Shown piece after piece: positions 22,824 to 31,334 of a DNA stretch of 35,614 nt. The notes under the pieces are model-generated. The model was given only the letters and a program-made list of their open reading frames with translations. It made no database searches and was not told the DNA's origin. Numbering within the stretch: the first letter of the stretch is position 1; each line of letters opens with the position of its first letter. The position numbers were made by a program, and so were the translations under genes. The stretch is taken from positions 1 through 35,614 of the forward strand of contig JAGVAP010000146.1 in assembly GCA_020060215.1 (NCBI GenBank). The letters run 5' to 3'. Origin of the DNA: Deltaproteobacteria bacterium. GTDB taxonomy: Bacteria > Desulfobacterota > DSM-4660 > Desulfatiglandales > HGW-15.

Positions 22824-24542
22824 ATGGAAAAGAGATCCAGCCCAAACCCATGGAAGGTTCCGGTGAGAATTCATCCTGAATTGAAGGAACTCACAGGCCA
22901 TTACGAGAAGAAAGTCTACAGGCTCGGGGAAAAGGCCTACTCGGCGGTCGGGTTCGGACTCGGGAATTCAGCCATGATCGAGGGGGACGACGGTATCGTC
23001 ATCTTCGATACGGGCCGGGAGATCGAGACGGCGAGAGAGGTGCTCGCCGAATTTCGCAAGATCACGCCCAAACCGATCAGGGCGGTCATCTACAGTCACT
23101 TTCACATGGATCATACGGGCGGGGTCAAAGGCTTTGTCTCGGACGAGGACGTTCGGTCCGGGAAGGTCCAGATCATCGCGCATGAGTCCCTCATGAGCAG
23201 GATCGGGGAAATGGAGAGCAAGGCCTTGCCGATCTTCAGCCAGCGGCTCCGATACCAGTTCGGCGCGTACCTCGATGGTGAGGATGTCCAGGACATGTGC
23301 GCGGGGCTGGGCCCCCTCATGAAAGGCGGCACCGTAAGCTTCATCGCGCCCACGACGACTTTCGCCGATCGGCTCGAGACCGTCATTTCAGGAATACGAA
23401 TGGTCCTGCTCCATGTCCCTTGCGAGAGCGAGGATCAGATCGCGCTCTTCGTCCCCGATATCAAGGCCGCCTTCGTAGGCGACCTCGTTCACGGCCCATC
23501 CTGGCCGAATATGTATCCCCTCTGGGGCGACAGGGATTTCAGGGATCCCGACCCTTGGGCAAAGTGGTTCAACCTGCTCCTTTCCTTGGGACCCAGGTAT
23601 TTCGTCCCCATGCACGGGCAGCCGGTTCTCGGAGAGCAGAAGTGTGCCGAGGTGATCGGCTACTACCGCGACGCCTTTCAGTACCTGAATGACCAGACGA
23701 TTCGTTACATGAACAAAGGTCACACGCCGGACGAATTGGTGGAGCTGGTGAAGCTGCCGCCTCACCTTGCCGAGGTCAAGCCGTACCTTCGTGACTATGT
23801 CGGCTCCTTCGAAGTCTCGGTGCGAAGGGTTTACGAAGGATACCTCGGGTGGTTCGGGGGTGACGGGATCGAGCTCTCGCCCACTCCCTACAGGGAGCGC
23901 GCGAGGAGAATGGTCGACATGATGGGAGGGCGGCAGCGCATCCTCGAGAGCGCAAAGCAGGCCTATGAAGGAAAGGATTACCAATGGGCCGCCGAGTTGA
24001 TCTCTTATCTGATCCATCTGAACCCCAACGATATGGAGGCTCGAAAACGCAAGGCCGCCGCCTTCCGTCAGCTCGGCTATGACAGCAGGAACGCCCAATA
24101 CAGACACTGGTATCTGACTTCCGCGCGAGAGCTCGAAGGACGGCTGCCCAAACATGCAAAAATGGGTTTCGATGTTTCCGATGTCGTTCGTTGCTACCCC
24201 TCCGAGTTCATCATCCGAACGGTCACGAGCCAGCTCAAGGCCGAAGAGACCTACGATGTCATGATGACGCTCCGGATCGAGATTTCCGACACCGGTGAGA
24301 GGTTTTGGATGGAACTGCGAAGAGGGGTGGCGATCGTCCATCCTGATGAAAAGGCGGACTCGGATGTAACGGTGACCATGACGCGGGAGTTTCTGAATCG
24401 ATCCAAGTTCCAGCCCGAACGCATGGTCGCGGGGATTCGGTCCGGAGAAGTCCGCGTCACCGGAAAAGGGGAAGATGCTGTGCGGTTTTTCGGTTTTTTT
24501 GAAGAGTTGGGGGAGGAACCCATCAATATCGCGGTTCACTGA
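22824..24542 (+). CDS. Alkyl-sulfatase-like MBL-fold hydrolase with SCP2-like tail
   Basis: The 572-residue protein has the three-part plan of class III alkyl sulfatases (SdsA1, Pisa1, BDS1): a metallo-beta-lactamase domain (about 28-290), a helical dimerisation domain (about 300-430, with YLGWFGGDGIELSP) and an SCP2-like lipid-binding domain (about 445-572). Zinc ligands H92, H94, D96 and H97 (SHFHMDH) and H264 (MHGQP) are present, as are E201/E203. The second bridging carboxylate is an Asp (D220 in FVGDLVHG) where the family usually has Glu. Unlike SdsA1 it has no signal peptide and should be cytoplasmic. Family chemistry is cleavage of alkyl sulfates to alcohol plus sulfate. In this branch another hydrolysis is possible. 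The regulator gene follows 30 bases later. Confidence 0.85.
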   Translation: MEKRSSPNPWKVPVRIHPELKELTGHYEKKVYRLGEKAYSAVGFGLGNSAMIEGDDGIVIFDTGREIETAREVLAEFRKITPKPIRAVIYSHFHMDHTGGVKGFVSDEDVRSGKVQIIAHESLMSRIGEMESKALPIFSQRLRYQFGAYLDGEDVQDMCAGLGPLMKGGTVSFIAPTTTFADRLETVISGIRMVLLHVPCESEDQIALFVPDIKAAFVGDLVHGPSWPNMYPLWGDRDFRDPDPWAKWFNLLLSLGPRYFVPMHGQPVLGEQKCAEVIGYYRDAFQYLNDQTIRYMNKGHTPDELVELVKLPPHLAEVKPYLRDYVGSFEVSVRRVYEGYLGWFGGDGIELSPTPYRERARRMVDMMGGRQRILESAKQAYEGKDYQWAAELISYLIHLNPNDMEARKRKAAAFRQLGYDSRNAQYRHWYLTSARELEGRLPKHAKMGFDVSDVVRCYPSEFIIRTVTSQLKAEETYDVMMTLRIEISDTGERFWMELRRGVAIVHPDEKADSDVTVTMTREFLNRSKFQPERMVAGIRSGEVRVTGKGEDAVRFFGFFEELGEEPINIAVH

Positions 24543-24572
24543 TTCGTGCCGGTTGTCTGGGGGAGAGTTTTC

Positions 24573-25154
24573 ATGGATGAAGAACAGATTGCATCGAATA
24601 TCAGAATCCTTCGAAAGGGCCGAAAGATGACCCTGGATAAACTGGCGGGTCTGACCGGCCTCACCAAGGGGCACCTGTCCAAGATCGAGCGATCGAAGAA
24701 GGCTCCCCCCTACTCCACGCTCAACAAGATTGCCATCGCCTTCGGTGTGGATGCCGCTTTCTTTCTGGGGCAGCGTTTCCTCGATTCCCAGGATACCAGG
24801 ATATCGTTCACCAGACGCAGTCAAGGGCGGACGGTTCGCGCCGTACGATCTCTCTCCGAGGGCTCCCTTTATGGGTACGAGTACGAGGCCCTGGCCGCGG
24901 AAAAGCCGGGCAAGAACATGGAGCCCTATATCATTGAGCCTGCTTTTGGAGAGGAGGCGATCTTTCGGCACGAAGGGGAAGAGTTCATGTATGTGTTGGA
25001 GGGGGTCCATGAGTTCATCTACGACGGGGAGAGGTTCCTCATGAAGAAAGGGGACAGCGTCTACTTCGATGCGACCGTGCCCCATACAGGCAGAAGCCTG
25101 GGCAAGAAGAAGGCCCGGCTGCTGGCCGTTCTATATAACTACAGAAGACTTTAA
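24573..25154 (+). CDS. XRE-cupin transcriptional regulator
   Basis: The 193-residue protein has an N-terminal helix-turn-helix of the XRE class (about 5-62: IRILRKGRKMTLDKLAGLTG, then LTKGHLSKIERSKKAP) and a C-terminal cupin barrel (about 115-190: HEGEEFMYVLEGVHEFIYDG ... GDSVYFDATVPHTGRS) that usually binds a small effector or metal. Such regulators commonly control the catabolic genes around them. ATG 24573 follows GGGGGAGAG; a GTG at 24546 is less likely. It sits in the middle of the island, between the sulfatase-like and UPF0261 genes, so it is likely to be the local effector-sensing switch. Its binding site was not identified. Confidence 0.92.
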   Translation: MDEEQIASNIRILRKGRKMTLDKLAGLTGLTKGHLSKIERSKKAPPYSTLNKIAIAFGVDAAFFLGQRFLDSQDTRISFTRRSQGRTVRAVRSLSEGSLYGYEYEALAAEKPGKNMEPYIIEPAFGEEAIFRHEGEEFMYVLEGVHEFIYDGERFLMKKGDSVYFDATVPHTGRSLGKKKARLLAVLYNYRRL

Positions 25155-25211
25155 ATGCGGAGCACACGATGGCATTCAGGCATCGCCTCTTTGCCTTGAA
25201 ACGGAGCAGAA

Positions 25212-26453
25212 ATGGCTGACAAGATTGTTCTTCTGGGCACCAGCGACACCAAAAAAGAGCAACTCCAGTTCCTGATCGATAAGATCACGCAAAAGGGGCA
25301 TGAAGTGGTGTTCATGGATCTGTCCATGGGCGCTCCTCCACGGCTGCAGGGGGAAATCACCCCCCACCACGTTGCCGCGGCCGCCGGAAAGAGGCTGGAG
25401 GAGTTGATGGCCTCCAGGGATCGCTATACGGTGACCAACATCATGTGCGAGGGGGCTCAAAAGAAGGCGCTGGAGCTCCTCTCCCGGGATCGGATGGACG
25501 GCATCGTTGCCTTGGGGGGAGCCACCATGGCCCTTTTGTCGTCGCAGGTCATGGCCAAGTTGCCTTTCGGAATGCCAAAGGTGATCTGCACACCCGCCGC
25601 CATACCGGCCTATTCCGGAAGGTGGTTCGGGACGATGGATGTCGTCGTCATGCAGGTGATCGTGGAGATCGCCACCATGAACAACCTGCTCAGGAATGCC
25701 ATATCCCAGGTGGCCGGAGTGATCACGGGGATGGTCGAGCAGGGCGACCGCTACAACACCCTTAAGCTGCCTTACCCTTCCATAGCCGTAACGGAACTCG
25801 GATTCTGTGATCAGTGCGGCAAATACGTAGAGCAACTGCTCGAGGAAAAGGGATACCATCCTTATCCCTTCCATGCGGAAGGGGTGAGTGATCGAGCCTT
25901 GGACCGGCTGATCGCAAAAGGATACTTCGATGGCGTCATCGAGATCGTCCCTGCGGGTCTCATCGAGGCGCATTTCAAGGGAAACAGGGCCGCAGACCTG
26001 CAGAGACTCGACGCCGCCGGCGAGAGGGGTATTCCCCAGGTGTGGGCGCCTTGTTGCCTGAATATTACGGGCGCGGGTCCGAACCGGCTAAACCGAGAAA
26101 AGTACATTGCTTCCGGAAAGCTGCTCAAGATCGACGAGATGAGATACCTCGCACGATTTCCGAGAGACGAGCTTCGTATAGGAGCCAAGCTTTACGCCGA
26201 CAAAGTGAACAAAGCCAAAGGCCCGATCAAGCTGGTTGTGCCCCTGAGAGGGTGGTCCTCGCTCGATCAGGAGGGCAGCGTTCTCCACGATCCCGCAGAA
26301 GACCGTATCTTCTTGGAGGAGCTGAAAAGGAATCTCCTCCGGCCCATCGAGATCGAGGAGGTCGACTGCAACCTCGAAGAGATTGGGACTGCAAGGGCGC
26401 TGGTAGATGCGATGGACGAAATGGTGAGAGGAGAACAGATGAGCCGCCGATAA
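25212..26453 (+). CDS. UPF0261 / Tm-1-like protein (copy 2)
   Basis: The 413-residue protein aligns along its length with the product of 16497-17744 but is strongly divergent. It opens with KIVLLGTSDTKKEQLQFLID and ends with IKLVVPLRGWSSLDQEG before a helical tail. In place of the glycine-rich GGGTGT loop it has VALGGATMALLSSQ, and the VSTVAS loop is ICTPAAIPAYSGRWFGTMD. The central part carries FCDQCGKYVEQLL and PCCLNITGAG, cysteines absent in copy 1. These changes may alter nucleotide or substrate binding. It lies within the catabolic island, 57 bases after the regulator and 127 before the CrtI-like gene. No function can be assigned; the context suggests a role in handling the island's substrate. 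Confidence 0.85.
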   Translation: MADKIVLLGTSDTKKEQLQFLIDKITQKGHEVVFMDLSMGAPPRLQGEITPHHVAAAAGKRLEELMASRDRYTVTNIMCEGAQKKALELLSRDRMDGIVALGGATMALLSSQVMAKLPFGMPKVICTPAAIPAYSGRWFGTMDVVVMQVIVEIATMNNLLRNAISQVAGVITGMVEQGDRYNTLKLPYPSIAVTELGFCDQCGKYVEQLLEEKGYHPYPFHAEGVSDRALDRLIAKGYFDGVIEIVPAGLIEAHFKGNRAADLQRLDAAGERGIPQVWAPCCLNITGAGPNRLNREKYIASGKLLKIDEMRYLARFPRDELRIGAKLYADKVNKAKGPIKLVVPLRGWSSLDQEGSVLHDPAEDRIFLEELKRNLLRPIEIEEVDCNLEEIGTARALVDAMDEMVRGEQMSRR

Positions 26454-26580
26454 ACGGCACGCCATCCATTTTCATAAATCCAAGAGAAGCGGCCTTTTGT
26501 CATTGAAGAGAGGCCCCATGCCCCCTCGTGAACGCTCTGTTTTCATCGAGCGGAAGGGTTATCGAGAAAGGAGATCTGAT

Positions 26581-28212
26581 TTGGGTGATGCGATATACGA
26601 TGCAATCGTTGTAGGAGGAGGGCATCACGGACTCATCGTCGCATGCTATTTGCAGCAGGCGGGGATGAGGACGGCCATCTTCGAACTGCAATCCAAGCTG
26701 GGAGGGGCCGTAACCAGCGAAGGCGGCCCGGTGCCGGGCTTTCGCTTGAATCCTGCGGCGAACTGGACCCGTTTTTACTCGCACCCGGCCTATACGGACT
26801 TCAACCTGAGAGAAAAGGGGCTTGAATACATCTTCCCGGATGGCAGCGAGGCCATGGTTTTCGACAATGACACCTGTCTGGTCGGCTACTCCGCCCTCAA
26901 GGTGGTCGATCCCCTCACGGGAAGGACCGAGGTCTCCCAAGAAAACCTGCAGAAGAGCCTGGATGAAATCAGACGGTTTTCCAAGAACGATGCGGGTACC
27001 GCCGAGGAGCTCTTTCGAAGGTACATGACCAAGTGGAAGACCGCATTTGGAAAGTACCGCTTCAGCCCCCCGGCTCCATGGGGAGAGAAGAACGAGCTCG
27101 AGAAGCTGTGCGACGACCCCAAGGACGGCTTTGATCCGGTCCACCAGTTCATGACCAGCCAGCAGTTGGCCTACGATCTCTTTGAGAGCGAAGAGCTGAG
27201 GACCCTGTTCATACGCGCATCCATGACCTCCTTCGGCGGTGCCCCGGATGATGTCATCGGGCTGCACGGCTTCGTTCATTCCCTCGGGCTCGTCCTTTCC
27301 TGGGAGCCGGCCGCCATTGCCAAGGGAGGCAGTCAGAGCGTGACGGATGCGCTCCAAAAGGCGTTCACGGAAATGGGAGGATCCTTCTTTATCCGAAGCG
27401 AGGTGGTAAGGCTCCTGGTCGAGAACGGGAAGGCAAAGGGAATTCGGCTCCAGGATGGCACAGAGATCCAAGCCAAGGGTCTCGTAGTAAGCGACTTGAG
27501 CGCCCTCCAGACCATCCGGCTCATCGGTGAGGAGCATCTCGACCGCAAGATCGTCAGACGGGTCCAGAATATCCGGTACAACCGTCACAACATCATCTGG
27601 GCGGTCCTCGCGATGCATGAATTGCCCCGATACAAGGCTGCCTGCTTCAATCCCGATTGCGGTCCCCAGCCCAGGCTTTACCTGGGACCGAGGAATTCAG
27701 ATTACCTGGCCAACCAGTACCTTTCCGAAATCCTGGTGAATGGGATCAGCCGTAAGCTTTTCATGTTCGTCGGAACGGATACCATCTGGGACGGGTCCAG
27801 GGCGCCCGAAGGCAAGCATATCATCGGGGTAGAGGAGTTTGCGGCCCCCAGCAGGTTCTTCTCGGCCGGCCGGTGGCAAGAGCTGCGCAAAGAGTTTGAA
27901 GATGCGATCATCACCCAGTGGCAGATCTATGCTCCAAACATGACCAGGGAGAACATCATCGGGTGCCGCGTATTCACGCCCTATGACATCGAATTGCGTC
28001 GGCCGAATATGCATCAGGGCTCCATCGCCGTCGGAGACATGATCGTCTCCCAAATGGACCGGTTCAGGCCGGTTCCCGAGATGTCGAACTACGCCACGCC
28101 CATCGCCAATTTTTACCTGTGCTCCTCTGCCGCCCACAATGGTGTAGGAACCGGAAGGGGCTGCTCCTATTGCTGTTTTCAGAAAATCCGGGAGGATTTC
28201 CATCTGGGATAG
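26581..28212 (+). CDS. CrtI-like FAD-dependent oxidoreductase
   Basis: The 543-residue protein starts with a Rossmann FAD-binding motif (DAIVVGGGHHGLIVACYLQQ, then IFELQSKLGGAVTSEGG), as in phytoene desaturase and amine-oxidase-like flavoproteins. A second FAD-contact region is near GGSQSVTDALQKAFTEMGG and VVSDLSALQTI. The C-terminal part ends with NFYLCSSAAHNGVGTGRGCS, equivalent to the CrtI G-rich end. Start choice: TTG 26581 has a near-perfect AAAGGAG seven bases upstream and begins right at the flavin domain. Upstream in-frame candidates at 26497 (TTG) and 26518 (ATG) would add an unrelated basic tail. CrtI relatives desaturate or isomerise hydrophobic substrates. With two SDRs and a lipid-binding-tailed hydrolase beside it, a lipid- or terpenoid-like substrate is plausible. 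Confidence 0.85.
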   Translation: MGDAIYDAIVVGGGHHGLIVACYLQQAGMRTAIFELQSKLGGAVTSEGGPVPGFRLNPAANWTRFYSHPAYTDFNLREKGLEYIFPDGSEAMVFDNDTCLVGYSALKVVDPLTGRTEVSQENLQKSLDEIRRFSKNDAGTAEELFRRYMTKWKTAFGKYRFSPPAPWGEKNELEKLCDDPKDGFDPVHQFMTSQQLAYDLFESEELRTLFIRASMTSFGGAPDDVIGLHGFVHSLGLVLSWEPAAIAKGGSQSVTDALQKAFTEMGGSFFIRSEVVRLLVENGKAKGIRLQDGTEIQAKGLVVSDLSALQTIRLIGEEHLDRKIVRRVQNIRYNRHNIIWAVLAMHELPRYKAACFNPDCGPQPRLYLGPRNSDYLANQYLSEILVNGISRKLFMFVGTDTIWDGSRAPEGKHIIGVEEFAAPSRFFSAGRWQELRKEFEDAIITQWQIYAPNMTRENIIGCRVFTPYDIELRRPNMHQGSIAVGDMIVSQMDRFRPVPEMSNYATPIANFYLCSSAAHNGVGTGRGCSYCCFQKIREDFHLG

Positions 28213-28312
28213 GACCGTGCAGAGAAGGTCGGGGACATACTGCAAACCGTTCGCTGCGCCCTGCTGTTACACAAAGCGCATTTCAAAGACCCCAAACCGT
28301 TAGGAGGTTGAA

Positions 28313-30061
28313 GTGGCTACGGACCAAGAATCAAAAGTCCAGGTTCTGGAAACAGAAGTGCTGGTCATCGGGGCTGGACTCGGAGGCACCTTTGCTGCGG
28401 TGAAGGCCAGGGAGGCGGGCGCCAAAAAAGTAATGGTCGTCAGCAAGGGGAAAATGGGGAAAGACAGCTGCTCTACGTTTGCGGCCGGGGTATTCACCCT
28501 CATTCTGCCCGAGGACGACAAAGAGATGATCACCAGGACCTATGCCCTGGATGATCATTTCGGTACGGGACTTTACCATGAAGAATGGCTCGATCTCTGG
28601 GTCAATGAGCTCTATGACAGAGTTCTGGACCTGGAGAAGTGGGGGTTGAAGTGGCACAAGACTCCCGACGGCCGGTTTGAAAGGAAGGGCATGAGGGGAA
28701 ATCAGCGGGCGATGTTCGAAGGTCCCCAGCTGATGGAGGTCATGGCCAAGAAGGTCAAACAGTCGGGCATAGACGTGGTAGGTCATACGATGATCACCGA
28801 TCTTCTCACGGAGGGCGGTAAACCGGGGAAGCCGGTGGTGGGGGCGTTCGGGTTCGATGTACGGACGGGCGAACCCCGGGTTTTCAGATCCAGAGCCACG
28901 ATCTTGGCGGCCGGCCCTTGCGGTTTCAAGGGCAGGTATGCCTGTCACAAGTTTCAGACCGGGGAAGCCTATGCCATGGCATATCGTGCCGGCGCGATCC
29001 TGGGACAGTTCGAAAACGGCCAGCACCTCCAGCTGACGGCGGCCGACTTCGACACCCAGGGAATGAACATGTTTACAACGCTGGGGGGGAGGTTCTTGAA
29101 CGCAAATGGAGAGCGGTTCATGGTGGAGTACGATCCGGAGTTGAAGGACAACTCCTCTCTCTCCACCGTCGCGCAGGCGATGGCCATGGAAGTGCGCGCC
29201 GGCAGAGGCCCCATCTTCTTGGACATGACGCACTTCACCCCGGAGGACATACGGAAACTCAGGAGCGTGCTTCCCATTCCGACCACCATGCTCGAGCGTG
29301 CAGGGTGCCTCGTCGGCGACAAGATGGTGAAGAAGATTGAATGGCAACCCGCCATCTGGGGGACGACGGCACTCGGGGGGGGTGTCGTCATCGATATCCA
29401 TGCCGAGACCTCCCTGTCCTCCCTCTACGCCTGCGGCGACGCCGTCGCCAGGCACTTGTCCAAACCCAGCGCCCTCCCCGGTGCTGCGATTACCGGAGCC
29501 ATCGCCGGGAAATCGGCGGCGCTGCACGCCATGAAATCCAGGAAGAAACCGGTCCACCAGGGGCAACTCAGGGATGTGCAGACCTACACCTTTGCTCCCC
29601 TTCAGAGAGAGGACGGCATCGAGCCGGATCACCTTATCCTCAAGATGCAGGAAGCGCTTTTCCCTTATGAGGTCACGGTCATCGCGAGGGGCGATCGGCT
29701 GGAGGAGGCCCTCTCCAAGATCGAATGCATGAGGGATGAGGAACTCCCGCTCCTCTATGCCTCGGATGCCCATTACCTGAGGCTTGCCAATGAGGTCCGG
29801 AGCATGGTCCTCGTGTCCGAAATGTTTCTTCGATCCCGCCTTCTGCGCGAGGAAAGCAGGAGTTCGTATCTGAGAGAAGATTTCCCCTTCACGGATAACG
29901 TGAAATGGCTCAAGAACACCAGGCTGGTACAGGAGAACGGAAAAATGAAATTCTGGACGGAAGACGTACCTCTGGAGCGATATCGATACAAACCCGTGTT
30001 GGACAGCCGCCTCCACAAGGTATTCGAAGTTGCGAAAGGAAAGGGAATAGCATGGGGATAA
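28313..30061 (+). CDS. Fumarate-reductase/AprA-like FAD flavoprotein
   Basis: The 582-residue protein has the FAD motif VLVIGAGLGGTFAAVKARE and, further on, GKDSCSTFAAGVF, TILAAGPCGFKGRYA, FMVEYDPELKDNS, and a C-terminal FAD site (LYACGDAVARHLSKPSALPG). This is the layout of the succinate dehydrogenase/fumarate reductase/adenylylsulfate reductase A superfamily, which also includes 3-ketosteroid dehydrogenases. The start is GTG 28313 behind AGGAGG. The next gene, a ferredoxin, overlaps its end by 10 bases, as in AprAB-like pairs, so electrons probably move between them. The paralogue reduces or dehydrogenates an unknown substrate. True AprA is not claimed, since it is markedly divergent and AprB has a longer tail. 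Confidence 0.88.
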   Translation: MATDQESKVQVLETEVLVIGAGLGGTFAAVKAREAGAKKVMVVSKGKMGKDSCSTFAAGVFTLILPEDDKEMITRTYALDDHFGTGLYHEEWLDLWVNELYDRVLDLEKWGLKWHKTPDGRFERKGMRGNQRAMFEGPQLMEVMAKKVKQSGIDVVGHTMITDLLTEGGKPGKPVVGAFGFDVRTGEPRVFRSRATILAAGPCGFKGRYACHKFQTGEAYAMAYRAGAILGQFENGQHLQLTAADFDTQGMNMFTTLGGRFLNANGERFMVEYDPELKDNSSLSTVAQAMAMEVRAGRGPIFLDMTHFTPEDIRKLRSVLPIPTTMLERAGCLVGDKMVKKIEWQPAIWGTTALGGGVVIDIHAETSLSSLYACGDAVARHLSKPSALPGAAITGAIAGKSAALHAMKSRKKPVHQGQLRDVQTYTFAPLQREDGIEPDHLILKMQEALFPYEVTVIARGDRLEEALSKIECMRDEELPLLYASDAHYLRLANEVRSMVLVSEMFLRSRLLREESRSSYLREDFPFTDNVKWLKNTRLVQENGKMKFWTEDVPLERYRYKPVLDSRLHKVFEVAKGKGIAWG

Positions 30062-30270
30062 GAAGAATAGACCTTTCACGTTGCATCGGGTGCGGCACGT
30101 GCGTCGATATTTGTCCGATGGATGTGTTTCGGATGGATCAGCGTTCAAAAATGCCCTTCGTCAAGTACATCAGGGATTGCCAGTCCTGTTTTCTCTGCGA
30201 GAGAGATTGTCCCAAGGAGGCGATATACGTCTCCCCCGACAAGGAGAGAAGAATCCCTCTGGCCTGGTAA
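30052..30270 (+). CDS. 2[4Fe-4S] ferredoxin partner of the flavoprotein
   Basis: The 72-residue protein carries two complete cluster motifs: C11, C14, C17 and C21 (CIGCGTCVDICP), and C43, C46, C49 and C53 (CQSCFLCERDCP). It is shorter than adenylylsulfate reductase B but starts the same way. ATG 30052 lies inside the last codons of the flavoprotein gene, with AAAGGGAA upstream, so translation is coupled. It likely carries electrons to or from the flavin. The electron donor or acceptor beyond it is not in the window. Confidence 0.93.
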   Translation: MGIRRIDLSRCIGCGTCVDICPMDVFRMDQRSKMPFVKYIRDCQSCFLCERDCPKEAIYVSPDKERRIPLAW

Positions 30271-30402
30271 GAGAGAACCATGGCCGATACTTTGTCTTGG
30301 TTGAAAAGATCGTCCCACGGACCAATTACTACTTCCGGAACAACCACCCCATGCCGAAAGACAGAATCAAGAAGGACTCGGGGTAAGCTGTGCGAGGGGA
30401 AT

Positions 30403-31155
30403 ATGAAAAGACTAGAGAAGAGAGTTGCCATCGTCACCGGCGGCGCCCGGGGCCTAGGGAAGGCCGTGTGTTCCGCGATGGCGGAACAGGGAGCCAAGAT
30501 TGTTGTCGCGGATGTACTGGAGGATAAGGCCCGGGAGACCGCCGATGAGATCGTCCATAATGGCGGAGCCGCAATCCCGTTGAGGGTAAATGTCACTTCA
30601 GAGAAAGAGACCCTTCAAATGGCCGAGGAGACGTTTAAAACGTTCGGTCGTATCGACATCCTGGTCAACAACGCCGCTCTCCTTGGGGGAGGACGCCGTC
30701 CTTTCTTCGATGTCTCTTCAGCAGAATGGGATGACCTCATTGCAGTAAATTTGAGGGGACCGTTCCTCTGCAGCAAGGCCGTGTTTCCCTGCATGAGGCG
30801 ACAAGGCCGAGGCAAGATCATCAACATCGCTTCGGAGACCGCATTCACCGGTTCCAAGGGGTTCATCCACTATGTGACCTCGAAGGGCGGCATCATCAGC
30901 TTCACTCGGTCCCTGGCCTCCGAAGCCGGACCCTACGGCATCTGCGTGAACGCCGTGGCGCCCGGTTTTCTCGATACAGAATCCAGCAAGTCCCTCATCG
31001 ACGACATCTCCAAATACGATACGAGCCTCACGCCCCTGGGGAGGATGGAAAAGCCGGAGGACGTGGTCGGGGCCGTGGTTTTCCTTTGCAGCGAAGAAAG
31101 TGATTTCATCACAGGGCAGACCATGGTCGTGGACGGAGGCCGATACAAACATTGA
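30403..31155 (+). CDS. SDR-family oxidoreductase (second)
   Basis: The 250-residue classical short-chain dehydrogenase has TGGARGLG (12-19), NNAA (89-92), catalytic S144, Y157 and K161 (YVTSK), and APGFLDTESSK. D37 after strand 2 (VVADVLE) indicates NAD(H) rather than NADP(H). ATG 30403 follows GAGGGG; the longer open frame from 30280 is unrelated sequence. It is the last gene of the island and ends 180 bases before the convergent molybdopterin gene. With the SDR at 18990 it brackets the island, and the different cofactor pockets suggest two steps rather than one duplicated step. Confidence 0.9.
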   Translation: MKRLEKRVAIVTGGARGLGKAVCSAMAEQGAKIVVADVLEDKARETADEIVHNGGAAIPLRVNVTSEKETLQMAEETFKTFGRIDILVNNAALLGGGRRPFFDVSSAEWDDLIAVNLRGPFLCSKAVFPCMRRQGRGKIINIASETAFTGSKGFIHYVTSKGGIISFTRSLASEAGPYGICVNAVAPGFLDTESSKSLIDDISKYDTSLTPLGRMEKPEDVVGAVVFLCSEESDFITGQTMVVDGGRYKH

Positions 31156-31334
31156 TGTATTTCCAACGGTTCTGCACATAGTGCGGATCGGCCATGGAGT
31201 GTAGCGAAAACCCCATCCACTGGAGCACGAATGGGTTCCGCTTCATGATGTCGGTATACGTTCCCGCCACACCCATGGGTGGGCGCGTGGAACTGTAAGA
31301 AAGGATGGGATCCGCCCGTTCAAGCGGTGGGGGC

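Noticed and set aside
28313..30270. Genuine adenylylsulfate reductase AprAB
   Set aside because: The ferredoxin is too short for AprB, lacking its C-terminal extension. The flavoprotein is divergent, and no sat, dsr or qmo gene is nearby.
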